A DNA stretch of 64,000 nucleotides from Prorocentrum cordatum (GCA_963575745.1 CAUYUJ010014558.1:167731-231730), one strand, 5' to 3'. Positions 11,362-22,043 are shown, counted from the first letter of the stretch. The notes: generated from the letters alone by a model not told the origin. Numbers and translations are program-made.

Positions 11362-12305
11362 TCAAGGAACACGGAGCCCCTCCCCAACGAAAAGGGTTTC
11401 TTCTTCAGGGCCCCGACTGTATGGTTGGTCCGTGTCGTCGACGCGTATGGGGTAAGTGATATCCATTGTGTCCTTCAACATGTAGTTTACGCCAAAACAA
11501 TAGTTGCGTGCAGCCCGGATCAGTGGAGGACGATCGTTTGTAGCCCAAATATGTTTTCCGCTCCTGTTGATCTTGGCGCTTCGTATCTGTCCGACCGCAA
11601 GGTTTCTGTCGTCAACGCTGTAAAACTCCATGAACAACATATCGTTGAAGTCTCCCGTGGCGTACGTGTTGGTCGGTGTCGGTGCGCCTAGACGTTGCAG
11701 TTCTTGTTTGATCCAAGCGCTTGCGTCCTCCAGGGTCCCGAAGTCGTCGAAGTTGCCGATGACGGCAGTGATGTCCCTCCTGTCTGTGATGCTGTTGGTG
11801 CTGTGGGCGGCATGTGCTGTTGGACGGGCTGGAATAGCTCGTTGCTGTTTCATCGCTTCGATGTCCATCTCCAGCTGCAATATCTTGTCGTTGGTGGTGG
11901 AATCCATTGTCGCTGCGGATTCCGCCGACGACGGTCGAGAAGCGGCTTCTAATGCCGATACTCTCTTTGTAATGGCGTCGGTGGATGCTTGGAGAGGCGT
12001 CACTGCAGTGTCAAGGTCCTCCCGCGAGGTCTCATGTGTCTTGATGGCGTGATGTCGGTTCGGATCGGTTGTAGCTGCTCGTTTAGTATGCTTTTGAGCG
12101 TCTCTGCAGTGAGCGTTGTACCAGGAACCATGTTGGTGAACTCGATACGGTTGTGCTGGTCTGCGTCATTCAGCCGCTGTTCAAATAGTGATTGACCCGA
12201 GCCTGGACCTTCTTCGTCGACCTTGAGGGGCGAGCTGCCAGTGCGAGCCACTTTGAGCGCTGACCGCCGCGGTTCTGGAGAAGAAATGACATGTGTCTCT
12301 GGCAT
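11362..12305 (-). pseudogene. LINE ORF1-like protein, coiled coil plus RRM-like domain, frameshifted
   Basis: Reading from ATG at 12,305, the first ~85 codons (MPETHVISSP, then FEQRLNDADQHNRIEF, then TLKSILNEQLQPIRTDI) are in one frame. Near 12,040-12,060 the reading moves to another frame, which continues through a heptad-rich segment (DAITKRVSALEAA, then ILQLEMDIEAMKQQ). It then enters a domain with ITAVIGNFDDF, a helix DASAWIKQELQRL, TGDFNDMLFMEFYSVDDR and HIWATNDRP, and ends GEGLRVP at 11,362. Coiled coil followed by RRM is the layout of L1-type ORF1 RNA-binding proteins. Similar RRM-like ORF1s are, to my knowledge, common in dinoflagellate LINEs, but this is recalled and was not searched. 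No ORF2 follows, so it is an orphan relic or a domesticated fragment. One frameshift could also be a sequencing error or an intron edge. Confidence 0.6.
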
Positions 12306-12419
12306 GTTCGCGGGTAAAACCGGAGTAAAGGATGTAAACGTAAGTGAAGATGTAAGGGTGTGAAGGCAGGATGCTGAAGCGTGCGTTCTTGAGCCTGCTT
12401 CTTGAGCCAGTTCTTTCCG

Positions 12420-12510
12420 GGGGGTGGGGGGTCCGGGACCCCTCCACATAATTTCCATGGGAGGTGGGGGGGTCCGGACCCCCCATCCCCCCTTGCTCGT
12501 GGGGGGTGGA
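12420..12510. repeat. G/C-rich nested palindromes
   Basis: GGGGGGTCCGGACCCCCC and GGGGGTCCGGGACCCC lie 60 bases apart and can fold on themselves and on each other. Confidence 0.6.
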
Positions 12511-12825
12511 GTTGAAACCCCCTTCCGGCCAGCAGCGAATGCCCGTGCAGCTGACCAGACGATAAGCGCTCTCTGGACTACAAGTCCCTGCGAAGGTCGG
12601 GTGGAGACTTTGGATGCGAGGGGGATCGACACTCCAGAAGACACAGCAGACAGGCAGACACGCGCGGAACGTCCGAATGACGGCCCACTGGTGGGCAGCG
12701 CGGCGGGCCCTCGGGCCCAGGTGAACAAGCAGGCGTCAGAGTGCGTATTCTGCAGCTGCGTCTTCCCATCGGCGTCTGGGTCTCGCAGCTCTCCAGAAGA
12801 CACGGCCTTGGAGGTAAGCTGGAGA

Positions 12826-12975
12826 GGCCCTGGGACACACAAAGAAATACACACAAATAGACATATTTTCCCATATTTTTGGGGCTTCCGTCTTCCCCCC
12901 CACTTCCCATCTTTTCCGATATTGTCTGAGGAATCGAGGATGGATTGTGTCTGTGTGTGTTTTCCCCCCCCCTGA
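12826..12975 (+). repeat. Dispersed element B, copy 1
   Basis: About 150 bp starting CCCTGGGACACACAAAGAAA and ending GTGTCTGTGTGTGTTTTCC, with CTTCCCCCCCACTTCCCAT in the middle. The ends are imperfectly complementary (ACACACAA / TTGTGTCTGTGTGT). The other copies (15.8, 23.2, 36.7 and 59.5 kb) have the same orientation. Confidence 0.85.
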
Positions 12976-13189
12976 GACCCGTCTGGCGGCAGCGCGAAGC
13001 ATGCGGCCACGGCGCAGTGCACAGGAGGGCACGCGGGGGCGCGACCGCAGCCCCGCGGGCGGTGGTGCGCATCCGTGACCTGGCCACCCAACTTCGCGCA
13101 CCGCGCCCCGCGATGCGTGACGCGCGGCTGTCGTGGCGCTCTCGCGCCGCCGCCCTAAAAAAGGCAGCACCTCCGACCTCGAGGGCGGC

Positions 13190-13385
13190 CAAGAGGGGGG
13201 CGGCGTCCAAGAAGGGGGAGGGCACATCATGGCCGGCAGCGTGTGCGCGGCCCAGGGGGGGGGGCCAGGGACGTAGCGAAACAAGACGAGGCGCCATGAG
13301 ATCTGGGGAAATATCGTGGCCCAGGCCATGACATCCACCCTACCCTAGTCATCACCCCCCTCTCTGCCTCCCCCGAGACTCCACA
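13190..13385 (+). repeat. Dispersed repeat L, copy 1
   Basis: Shares AGGCGCCATGRGATCTGGGG, GTGTGCGCGGCCCAG and CCTAGTCATCACCCCCCTCT, in the same order and spacing, with 60,895-61,090. It lies directly left of the GGA arrays. Confidence 0.75.
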
Positions 13386-13389
13386 GCCA

Positions 13390-14335
13390 GACCGGAGGAG
13401 GAGAAGGAAGAGGAGGAGGAGGAGGAGGAGGAGGAGGGACGAGGAGGAGGGACGAGGAGGAGGGACGAGGAGGAGAGACGAGGAGGAGGATGGGGAGGAG
13501 GAGGATGGGGAGGAGGAGAGGTGGAGGAGGAGGAGGAGGAGGAGGAGGAGAGGAGGGGAGGAGGAGGAGGAGGAGGAGGAGGAGGAGGAGGAGGATGAGG
13601 AGGGACGAGGAGGAGGAGGAGGAGGAGGAGGAGGAGGAGGAGGAGGAGGAGGAGGAGGAGGAGGAGGAGGAGGAGTGAGAGGGGCAGACGAGCGCAGCGG
13701 GACTGCCCCTACCACCGAGGGCGACCGCGAAGACGGGGGGGGGGCAGGCTCGGCAGAGGCTCGGAGGGGCCGCAGCCTCTCGGGCGGCACCGCCCGTGGG
13801 AGACGGGGCTCCGCGGGGCGAATCGCCCCTTGAGCCTTTCGGGACGGCACCCATGGGAGCAGAGGAGGGCAGGAGAGGAGAGGCAGGAGAGGAGAAGACG
13901 ACAGGAGAGGAGAGGAGGAGAGGAGAGGCAGGAGAGGAGGAGAGAAGAGGCAGGAGAGGAGGAGAGGAGAGGCAGGAGAGGACGAGAGGCAGGAGGAGGA
14001 GGGGGGGAGAGGCACAAAAAGGAGGAGGACAGGAGAGGGAGAGGCAGAGCGGACGAGGAGGATGAGGAGGGGGAGGAAGAAGAGAGGACAGGAGGAGGAG
14101 GAGGAGGAGGTCTAGGAGGTGGAGGAGAGGAGGAGGAGGAGGAGGAGGAGGAGGAGGAGGTCTAGGAGGAGGAGGAGGAGGTGGAGGAGGAGGAGGAGGT
14201 GGAGGAGGAGGAGGAGGAGGAAGGAGGAGGAGAAGGAGGAGGAGGAGGAGGAGGAGGAGGAGGAGGAGGAGGTCTAGGAGGAGGAGGAGGAGGAGGAGGA
14301 GGAGGAGGAGGAGGAGGAGGAGGAGGATGGGGAGG
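13390..14335. repeat. (GGA)n arrays with a GC-rich island
   Basis: GGA runs at 13,390-13,677 and 13,856-14,335 flank a ~180-bp GC-rich island carrying two short hairpins (CGGGCGGCACCGCCCG; GGGGCGAATCGCCCC). The arrays read as poly-Glu, Gly or Arg (plus strand), or Ser, Pro or Leu (minus strand). They are purine-rich on the plus strand throughout, so triplex (H-DNA) formation is possible. Confidence 0.95.
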
Positions 14336-14489
14336 ACGGGAGAGGGAGAGGCAGAGCGGCGAGCGGCACCGCCCGGGGGAGGGCCGCCCGCCTTCCAGGA
14401 GCCTGTCCGGGTCGCCGCCGCCCGGGGAGCTGCGCCTGCCCAGCATCGCCTGGAGCACCTGCGGCGGCCACGGGCGGCGCACGGCAGGG

Positions 14490-14555
14490 AGAACAAACAA
14501 AGAGAACAACAAAGAGAACAACAAGGAGAACAACAAGGATAACAACAACAAGGAT

Positions 14556-14650
<95 letters not shown>

Positions 14651-14651
14651 G
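14490..14651. repeat. (AAC)n microsatellite
   Basis: About 40 nearly pure CAA/ACA units, flanked on both sides by AAC/AAGGAGAAC variants. It is the only long AAC array in the window. Confidence 0.97.
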
Positions 14652-14741
14652 AGAACGCACGGCGCCGCCTGGCATAAACATAAAAACAAAGAGAACAACA
14701 ACAAGGAGAACAGCAAGGAGAACAACGCAGGGAAACAACAG

Positions 14742-14917
14742 GTGGCAGAAACGTATAGAAACTCGGAGGTCCGCGCGGACTTCTCGGATCGGCGCTGGAC
14801 CCCCCTCCCTGGCGCGCGGCGCGCGCCAGGGGCGGCGCCGGAGGCGCCGCCATGGGGGCCCCAGCGCGAATCCGAGAGATCCGCGCGGACCTCCGAGTTT
14901 TTGTGTTTCTGTCACTT
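14742..14917. mobile_element. MITE-like GC-rich foldback element
   Basis: Arms of about 63 bp (14,742-14,804 and 14,855-14,917) are inverted copies. Both begin GTGRCAGAAAC, then AACTCGGAGGTCCGCGCGGA, TCTCGGAT and GCGCTGG. The 50-bp centre holds two further perfect hairpins (CTGGCGCGCGGCGCGCGCCAG type, and GGCGGCGCC/GGCGCCGCC). No target-site duplication is evident. It encodes no protein. Confidence 0.75.
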
Positions 14918-15099
14918 TGTGTTCCCCCTAGAACGGACTTCGAGCTCTGACAGGATAGATGCAGGCAGGTCGAAGCAGAAGGCAAATGGCGACGATGCGG
15001 CACGCGACCGTTTTTCGTTCCAGCCGCCGTCTTGTCTCGGAGCCCCGTCCAGCAGCGGCGTGCATGCAACAGCGAGCAGATTGACTCGTTGAGGAGCTG

Positions 15100-15260
15100 A
15101 CATAGGGGGAAAACAAACCTACCTCGCTTTTGACCACCCTCGCTTCCAAGAGATACCAAACGATGCCAAATTGCAGCGTGTACTAGTCAGGCCACTTGAC
15201 GAGGAGGCGCGTGGTATGGCTTGGTTTCGCCTGGAAGCGAAAGCGGGGTAGGTAATTCAC
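15100..15260 (+). repeat. Dispersed repeat G, copy 1
   Basis: Nearly the same as 24,090-24,245: GGGGGAAAACAAACCTACC, CCAAGAGATACCAAACGATG, CCAAATTGCAGC, GAGGAGGCGCGTGGTATGGC and GTAATTCACGCTCTGA in the same order, with about 10 percent differences by eye. On the minus strand both copies read NYLPRFRFQAKPSHTTRLLV, but the other frames are equally conserved, so coding cannot be claimed. Confidence 0.8.
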
Positions 15261-15344
15261 GCTCTGATGACAGAAAAGTCCACGCCCTCGCGGTCTGGAC
15301 GCCCAGGTCGCCCAGCTCCTCGCACCACGCCAACGCGCGGTCAT

Positions 15345-15442
15345 CTTCGAGCCCTCGCGCCGCCGCCTCGGACCAGGGCCTCCCCCAACCCGAGCCGCAG
15401 CGCGTGCAGCGCGAGCATCTTCGCGCCCCCGGGGGTGACCTA
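15345..15442 (+). repeat. Dispersed repeat N, copy 1
   Basis: A ~100-bp GC-rich unit ending CTTCGCGCCCCCGGGGGTGACC. Relatives lie at 26,045, 27,645, 36,600 and 62,110. Each lies within about 120 bp of a TCC or GGA array. Confidence 0.6.
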
Positions 15443-15616
15443 TCCCCTCCTCCTCCTCCTCCTCCTCCTCCTCCTCCTCCTCCTCCTCCTCCTCCTCGTC
15501 CCTCCTCCTCCTCGCTCCTCGCTCCTCGCTCCTCGCTCCTCGCTCCTCGCTCCTCGCTCCTCCTCCTCGTCCTCCTCCTCCTCCTCCTCCTCCTCCTCCT
15601 CCTCCTCCTCCTCCTA
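15443..15616. repeat. (TCC)n microsatellite
   Basis: TCC runs surround six tandem GCTCCTC units at 15,511-15,560. It starts directly at the end of repeat N. Confidence 0.96.
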
Positions 15617-15798
15617 GGTCTCCATGTCCACGCCCTCGCGATCTGGAGCCTGGGGCGCGGTCCCGCGGATGCGCGGTGGCACGGCTGCGTTCCGCGCGGG
15701 GCATCCGCGGGGTCGCGGCCGGGGGGGCCCCCCGGCCCGCAAGGCCGTGGCTGCGGAGACGTCCTTCGCCCACGAGCATGCGCTGGGGGGCAAAAGTG

Positions 15799-15946
15799 AA
15801 GGGGCCCCAGGACACACAAATAAATACACACATACAAATATTCCCTACACTTTCCTGGTTTTTGTCTTCCCCCCCATTTCCCATATTTTCCCATATTTTC
15901 CTGGGAATCGACGATGAATTGGGTCTGTGTGTGTTTTCCCCTCCTG
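15799..15946 (+). repeat. Dispersed element B, copy 2
   Basis: Starts GGGGCCCCAGGACACACAAA, carries a doubled CCCATATTTT word, and ends GTGTGTGTTTTCCCCTCCTG. Confidence 0.88.
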
Positions 15947-16069
15947 AAAAAGGTACCGATGCCGCCTACTCCACGCAGCTCTCCTCGGGTACGTTCAGAC
16001 CAGAACCTCGGGGAGACTCCGGCCGTGGCGACCAGGGCTCTTCAGGACGAGCAGCGGCATCGGTACTGT

Positions 16070-16245
16070 CAGAACTGAGTGTAAGGATGCGCGATGAAGA
16101 TACAAGCCCCTTCGATGCCCATGTTGATGCTTTTTCGAGCGCGGCGGGCCATCGAAAGTAGTCAAGAATGGATCAAGAGGCACGGATGCGATGGTACCCT
16201 TGAGAAGGTTGCCCATCTTTACTATCGATTTGATTTGTATCTCTT
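16070..16245 (+). repeat. Diverged repeat shared with 57.65-57.83 kb
   Basis: GTAAGGATGC, a CCCTTxGATGCC word and ATGGTACCCTTGAGAAGGTT / TGCCCATCTTTACTATC recur, in order but diverged, at 57,670-57,800 just beyond the 5' end of the LINE. It could be an old dispersed element. Confidence 0.4.
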
Positions 16246-16353
16246 CTTCCTCTAATGGGCGAGGGAGGGTACTTGGGAGCACCAACTGAGCGACTGCACC
16301 AATCGTGGCCAAAACCACCCTGGGCGGCGTATACGCTCTCCCGCTTACCCAAG

Positions 16354-16390
16354 CCGATCTTGGGCCCAGGACTGGCCCGGCCAAGATCGG
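16354..16390. other. Hairpin
   Basis: CCGATCTTGG (16,354-16,363) pairs perfectly with CCAAGATCGG (16,381-16,390), and inner GGCC words extend the stem. A direct repeat of GTTGTCGCTCCC follows. No known RNA class was recognised. Confidence 0.4.
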
Positions 16391-16834
16391 TGTACAGTTG
16401 TCGCTCCCCCAAAGACGGGGGAGAGGGAGAGTTGTCGCTCCCTCGGGCTGGATGTTGAGACCGCCCTGAAACAGCCCGTGGACCCGTTGAGTCCAGCCGG
16501 GAGTTCGCCCCTGGGTCTGTAACTGCACGCGCAGCCCTGAGCTTTGCCATTCCTCCTCCCTCCTCCTCCCGCCTCATCCGTTTTCCATTCTCCCCCCAAT
16601 AATTATCGGAGATTCCGCAGGCAGTGATCAGAGTCACTGTTTGGGGTCAGCGTCGGCATCATCTTGTGACCAAGACCCTGCTCCCTCCGACATCGAGCCT
16701 TCCCCCTGCGACACTTTTCTCTTACCCCAAAGATGGTGCCCGTTGGATTTTACAAATATCCACGGACCCCTGCAGCGAGGCCTCCCCCTCTCCATCCCCC
16801 TCTCCATCCCCCCCTGCCCCTCCCTCCCCCCCCT

Positions 16835-17400
16835 TCCCCTCTCCATCTACAAATACTCAATATGAATACTACTCTCCCTCTTCCCCTGATGACGGTTTGA
16901 AAGTGCTCGACCCCCCCCCCCGCGTTCTGTTTTTTACATACAGGTTTCCCCGGAATTGGGTTTTCGCCTGCATTTGTTTTCAAAATGCTGCTCTCGCTGA
17001 GGCGCCGGCCTCATTTTCGGGCCCCGCTCGTTCCGAATCGTGCTCCCGCTGCAGCGCTGGCCTCATGTCCGTGCTTCCGCTCGTTCTGAATCGTGCTCTC
17101 GCTGCAGCGCTGGCCTCATTTCCGCGCTTCCGCTCGTTTCGACTCGTGCTCCCGCTGCAACGCTGGCGTCATTTCCCGTGCCATGCCACGGCATGCAATG
17201 CAATGCTAGGTTGATACTGCGCTTTGCGGTGCTTTTCTACGCCATGCCATGCCGTGCTCAACAATGCATCGCGTACCCTTTCGAGATCATTGCCCTGCTC
17301 GACATCCGACTGTGCGAGTAGAGTCGAGAGGGGATCTACGCCATGGTAAGGGATGGGAGGGAGGGGTAGGATGTCAGATATGACGCGAGCGCACCTAGCT
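16835..17400 (+). repeat. Dispersed element H, copy 2 (shortened)
   Basis: Same start and end blocks as copy 1, with three ~54-bp units at 16,985-17,165. Most of the GCCATGC-rich zone is missing. It is followed without a gap by a C-tract and copy 3 in the same orientation. Confidence 0.8.
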
Positions 17401-17465
17401 TGCCCCCCTCCCCCCCCTCCCCCCCCTCCCCCCTCCCCCCCCCCCCCGCTCCCCCTCTCCGTCCC
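17401..17465. repeat. C-rich tract between H copies
   Basis: Runs of 6-12 C separated by single T (17,402-17,460). The complement has G-quadruplex potential. Confidence 0.85.
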
Positions 17466-18355
17466 CCCTCCACGATTACACGATATGAATACTACTCTCC
17501 TCTCTCTCCCCTGATGACGTCCAGAAGATATCCGGCCCCCCTCCGCGTAGTGTTTCTTACACACAAGATTCCCAGGATATGTTTCTCTTGGGTTGTTGTT
17601 CAAAAATGTTACTCCCGCTGATGCGCTGGCCTCATTTTCGGGTTTCCGCTCGTTCCGAATCGTGCTGCCGCTGCAGCGCTGGCCTCATTTCCGTGCTCCC
17701 ACTGCAGCGCTGGCCTTCCTTCCAAATAGGCCCCAAAATCTAGAAAATGCCCCCCCGAAAAAACCTTTGGAAGTAATTACATCTTCGGTGTCAATTCGAT
17801 AATTTTTTGGGCCGCAGAAGCCCTCCCTTCCCTCCCACACTTTGGGGTATCGTCGCTTTCAGGAAGTATCAAGCGGGAGCCTCGTTTCTGGTTTGAGAAG
17901 GCGATGTTGGAAGCAGAGCCAGCGGGTGCTCTCCATCAGCCACGCCTTGTGTGGAACTTTTCGGGGAGCCCACTGAGCTAGACATGGAGCCACGACTCCA
18001 GACTGGCCCAGACCTCTCGAAGACGATCCACTTACCCTCTAAGGGGCCCGGCGCCATGCCATGACATGCTGTGCGGTGTTGTGTTCCGGTCCGCTCTGCG
18101 ATGCCACACTTTGCGTTGTAATACTTAGTGATGCAATGTTTCACTGCGCAATACCATGCCATGCTATGGCATGCTACGCTCTGCGGTGCTCTTCTACCCC
18201 ATGCCATGCCGTGCTCTACAATGCATCGCGTACCCCTTCGGGATCATTGCCCTGCTCGACATCCGACTCTGCGAATAGAGAGGATATCTACGCCATGGTA
18301 AGGGATGGGAGGGAGGGTTAAGACGTCACGCGAGCGCACCTGGCTTGGCATCCCC
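17465..18355 (+). repeat. Dispersed element H, copy 3
   Basis: Begins CCACGATTACACGATATGAA and ends AGGATATCTACGCCATGGTA with GACGTCACGCGAGCGCACC. It contains the complete middle zone, including the same segment (17,860-18,060) as copy 1 2,665-2,870. Copies 2 and 3 form a head-to-tail pair. Confidence 0.82.
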
Positions 18356-18394
18356 CCCTCCCCCTTCTCCACCCCCCGCCCGCCAGCCCTGCAC

Positions 18395-18790
18395 CAAGGA
18401 GGAGGAGAAGGAGGAGGAGGAGGAGGACCCGTGTAAACCCAAGACGCACCAACGACGTTGCAGTAGGCACTCCCTCCAAGTTCCCTCTTCATGGGGCTCT
18501 GAGAAAGAATCCACCGATCCAGCGCGTGAGTTTCACTACCCGAGACGTGCCCAGCCCCTTCTCAGCGCGAGTCGACCATCTAAAAAGAACGCCACATGCA
18601 AAAGAGCACGCTGCAAGGACCCACGACAGCGGCACCCACGACAGGAGGAGGAGGAGGAGGAGGAGGAGGAGGAGGAGGAGGAGGAGGAGGAGGCGAGGAG
18701 GGAGGAGGGGGAGGAGGAGGAGGGGGAGGAGGAGGAGGGGAAAGAGGAGGAGGAGGAGGAGGAGGAGGAGGAGGAGGAGGAGGAGGCCAC
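18395..18790. repeat. (GGA)n tracts
   Basis: A short run at 18,400-18,428 and a long run at 18,640-18,785, with ordinary sequence between them. Confidence 0.95.
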
Positions 18791-18879
18791 GACAGCGGCA
18801 CCACAATTGCGCACTTCGCGCCCCCCCCCCCAGGAGCGCCGCGAGGCCTCGGCTCGGCCTGCATATGCTCACCTACTCC

Positions 18880-19525
18880 GCCGCCGTGCCTCCCGGGAGC
18901 CTACCACTAAAATGGCGACAGTTGCGCAACTCGCGACCACCCAAAGAGCTGCAAGATCTTGGATGCTCCGCTATATATACACTGCAATGGTCCTCCCGGA
19001 AGCTGTAAGGGCTTGGTGAAAATATCGGGCCGACTTCAGTAAGCGGCGGGGTTCTCAGACGCTTCGGGTGCGGTCCCAGGATCATGGGTGTCCAGTCTGC
19101 GACCAGGTTCCTGGGGTAGCGAGTGCGGACAGAGCGGAAGGTATAACTGAATGAACCACGCTTCGCGGATGACGTTGAAAACTGAGCCCGCTAAAGTGGC
19201 GGCAACTGCGCAATTCGCAGCCCCCGCGGAGCTGCGAGGTCTCGGGCACGCCGCTGCTCCGCCGTGCCTCCCAGGAGCCCACGGAGAAGGGACAATTTGC
19301 GCTGTTCGCAGCCCTCCAAGGAGCTGCGAGGTCTCGGGCACTCCGCTATTCCACTGGGCCTCCCAGGAGCCCACGAAAGTGGCGGCAACTGCGCAATTCG
19401 CAGCTCCCCAGGGGGCTGCGAGGTCTCGGGTACTCCGCTGCTCCACCGTGCCTCCCAGGAGCCCACGAAAGCGCCGACAGTTGCACAGTGCGCAGCCACC
19501 CAGGGAGCAGCGCCGCAGGGAGAGG
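18880..19525. repeat. 92-bp minisatellite
   Basis: Units contain CCGTGCCTCCCAGGAGCCCA, CGAAAGTGGCGGCAACTGCG and CAATTCGCAGC, then GAGCTGCGAGGTCTCGGGC. The CCTCCCAGGAGCC word recurs at 19,267, 19,358 and 19,450, with a diverged copy at 18,890. Unique sequence with a TATATATA word (18,973) lies between the outlier and the main block. Confidence 0.8.
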
Positions 19526-19660
19526 AGAATAAGGTGTGCGACCGCAGTGCTCTGGTCAAAATCGAGAACCCGCCGCAGGAGGCTTGGGAAACAGCTACAG
19601 CCTGAGCTTCGGCTCTGCTGGATGGGGGCTACCGAAGTGCCTCTGCTGGGGGAAACTCGC

Positions 19661-19781
19661 CATCGCTCGGACGTCCATTCCCTGTGTTTTTTTTCGGTTT
19701 CGTGCGTGTTTTTTTGCCAAATTATCGAGGATGCTCCTCGATGGTCCTCGCCGAAGGAAAAATGCACACGTCCGAGCGATG
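19661..19781 (+). mobile_element. Palindromic element S, copy 1
   Basis: CATCGCTCGGACGT at the left end is matched by ACGTCCGAGCGATG at the right end (14-bp perfect terminal inverted repeats). The interior has CCATTCCCTGTG, a T-run, CGGTTTCGTGCGTG, a second T-run, then GATGCTCCTCGATGG and CGCCGAAGGAAAAATG. Six copies in the window have nearly the same length. It is a MITE-like element or structured-RNA cassette with no coding capacity. Confidence 0.8.
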
Positions 19782-19959
19782 CCAAGGAAAGGTGTGGGGA
19801 TCCTACCATTTCCGGGGCCGCTCCCGCGCCGCAGGAGGAAGGGTGCGGGGGCGGCTGGGCTGGGGAAGGGGCAACGCAGCCAAGGCCGCCACGCCGGCCC
19901 ACGAGGCCCCCAAGGGGCGAGCATTATTGTTTCCCAGTGGTTGTTTCTGTGCTTTTGAG

Positions 19960-21010
19960 GTTCTCACCTTCTCGCGCTTCCGACGCTCCAGGACGACCCA
20001 AGAGGCACCCAAAACTGCCCCAAGACAACCCTCTAGGCCCCCTGGGAGGGCTCCAAGACCGCCCGGAAACGGCCCAAGAGGCACCCAAAACGAACGGCCC
20101 ATGAGAGCCCCAGGACGGTCCCAAGAGTAGGAAGATGAATCGACGATTCGAGCATTCCGCCCTGAGAGGCCCCCAGGAAACCCCAACAGGCCCCCGAGAG
20201 GCCCCAAGGGGCCCCCAAAAAGCCCCAAGAGGCCACAAGAGGCTCCCAAGAGGCCCAAAAGAGGTTCTCGAACGGCCCACAAGATGCTTCACAACTGCTT
20301 CCTAGAGGCCCCCGAGAAGCTTCCCACGAGATCCCAATGAACCTCCAAAAAGCCTCGGACCCACAACCCAGGCACGGTGGCGCGATGGGCCGAGGCCACC
20401 AGATCCGCCGCCCCCTGTGGTCTTGCCACAGGGGTGCCCGGCGTGCTGAACACTACGGCTTGGTTTTCGGTCTTTTCCCCAAAAGAGCTCCCCGTGGGGC
20501 TTCGTCCCAGCGTGCCGGCCACCCGAAGGCCCCACCGCTGCGCAACCAACGTCTCCAAGACGGCCTCGATGGCCTCCAAGACGGCAAGGATGGCCCAACA
20601 TGGCCTCCGAGTCGCCCGGGATGGTCCAAGATGGCCTCCAAGACGGCCCCCGAGGGTCCCAGATGCCTCCGAGTCCGCCCAAGAAGCAACCCAGACGGCA
20701 AGATGGCTCCAAGAGGCCCCCAAAAGGCCTCCAAGACGGCCCAAGTGGCCTCCCAGAGGTCCTCTAGGGGGGGCCCGAAGAGGCCCACAAAACACTGATT
20801 TTGTGTAGGTGTTTGAAGGAGCTTGGCATGTGCTCGATTCGGCCTTCCGACGGCCTTCCGACGGCCCAAGAGGCCCCCGTGTGACGCCCGAATAATCCTC
20901 CAAGACGCCCCCAAGAGGGCCTCAAGACGGCCCAAGAGGCCTCCAAGACGCCCCAGACGGCCTCTGGGCGCCCCGCTGCACCCCACGGGAACCCCAAGGC
21001 AAGGCCCGCC
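19960..21010. repeat. Degenerate (AGGCCCCCAAGAC)-type repeat E
   Basis: Dense copies of 10-16-base words such as GAGGCCCCCAAGACGG and GGCCTCCAAGACGGCC on the plus strand, interrupted at 20,330-20,520 by unique sequence. Related blocks lie at 41,565-42,180 and 58,310-58,440. The frames of 130-260 codons are compositional. Confidence 0.7.
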
Positions 21011-21436
21011 CCGCACACTCCCCAGATATTCCATTCTCGAGGCAGCGGTCTTGACTCGAGACTGCCTTTGGCTGGCGAGATCGATGCTCCAGCAAATCTG
21101 ACAGGCGCGATAGCCAGCATCAAATCCCGACTGCGAGAACGCAATACACAATAGCCCAAAACTATTGCAACAGGCATGGGAAACCGTCCAGGAATCTAAC
21201 CCACCTGCCCAAGACGTACTTCTACACGACCCCGACATGAAGTGAGAGGCGCGCGCACATGCCCATAAATGTGTAAACGACGACCCCTGGGAGAATGGAA
21301 CACGTGTGCACCTCCTGGACTGGGCTGGAAGCAGGGGGTCCCTTCACGCAAGAAGAGTTGAAGGGGCCCACAAACACACAGATAAATACCTATACGACCA
21401 CCCTTCGGGTGATAAGGAGGTTCGGGGGGGGAGGAT
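21011..21436. other. Unassigned, with a partial element B start
   Basis: Unique sequence. GGGGCCCACAAACACACAGA at 21,363 resembles the first 30 bases of element B but the rest is absent. Confidence 0.4.
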
Positions 21437-21439
21437 GCA

Positions 21440-21640
21440 GCGTCTCACTCGATCGGTCTCACTATCCATCTCACTATCGGTCTCGCTCGATCGATCTCAC
21501 TCGATCGATCTCACCATCGATCTCACTCGATATATCTCATTCGCTCGGTCTCACAATTGATCTGATTATCGATCTCACAATCGATCTCACATTCGGTCTC
21601 ACTATCGATCTCACTACCGATATCACAATCGATCTAACAT
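21440..21640. repeat. 12-bp minisatellite (TCTCACTATCGA-type)
   Basis: About 17 copies of a unit close to TCGATCTCACAA. It borders directly on the CAT array. Confidence 0.9.
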
Positions 21641-21644
21641 TCAA

Positions 21645-21646
21645 CG

Positions 21647-21703
<57 letters not shown>

Positions 21704-21979
21704 CCAACACCATCATTTTCATCGTCATCGGGACACTGTCGTCATCATCATCATCGTCATCATCATCAACGCCATCATCATCAGGCCATCATCATCATCC
21801 CCATCATCATCTCATCATACTCAGCAACATCATCATCACCATCATCATCATCATCATCGGCACACAGCCTTCGTCATCATCACCATCAGCATCATCATCA
21901 TCGGGACACCATCATGGTAACCATCATTGTCATCGTCAACATCATCAACAGCATCGGGACACCATCATCATCATCATTT

Positions 21980-22043
<64 letters not shown>

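Noticed and set aside
18968-18982. TATATATA word as a promoter
   Set aside because: An isolated AT word next to a minisatellite with no gene downstream, and dinoflagellates generally lack canonical TATA boxes.
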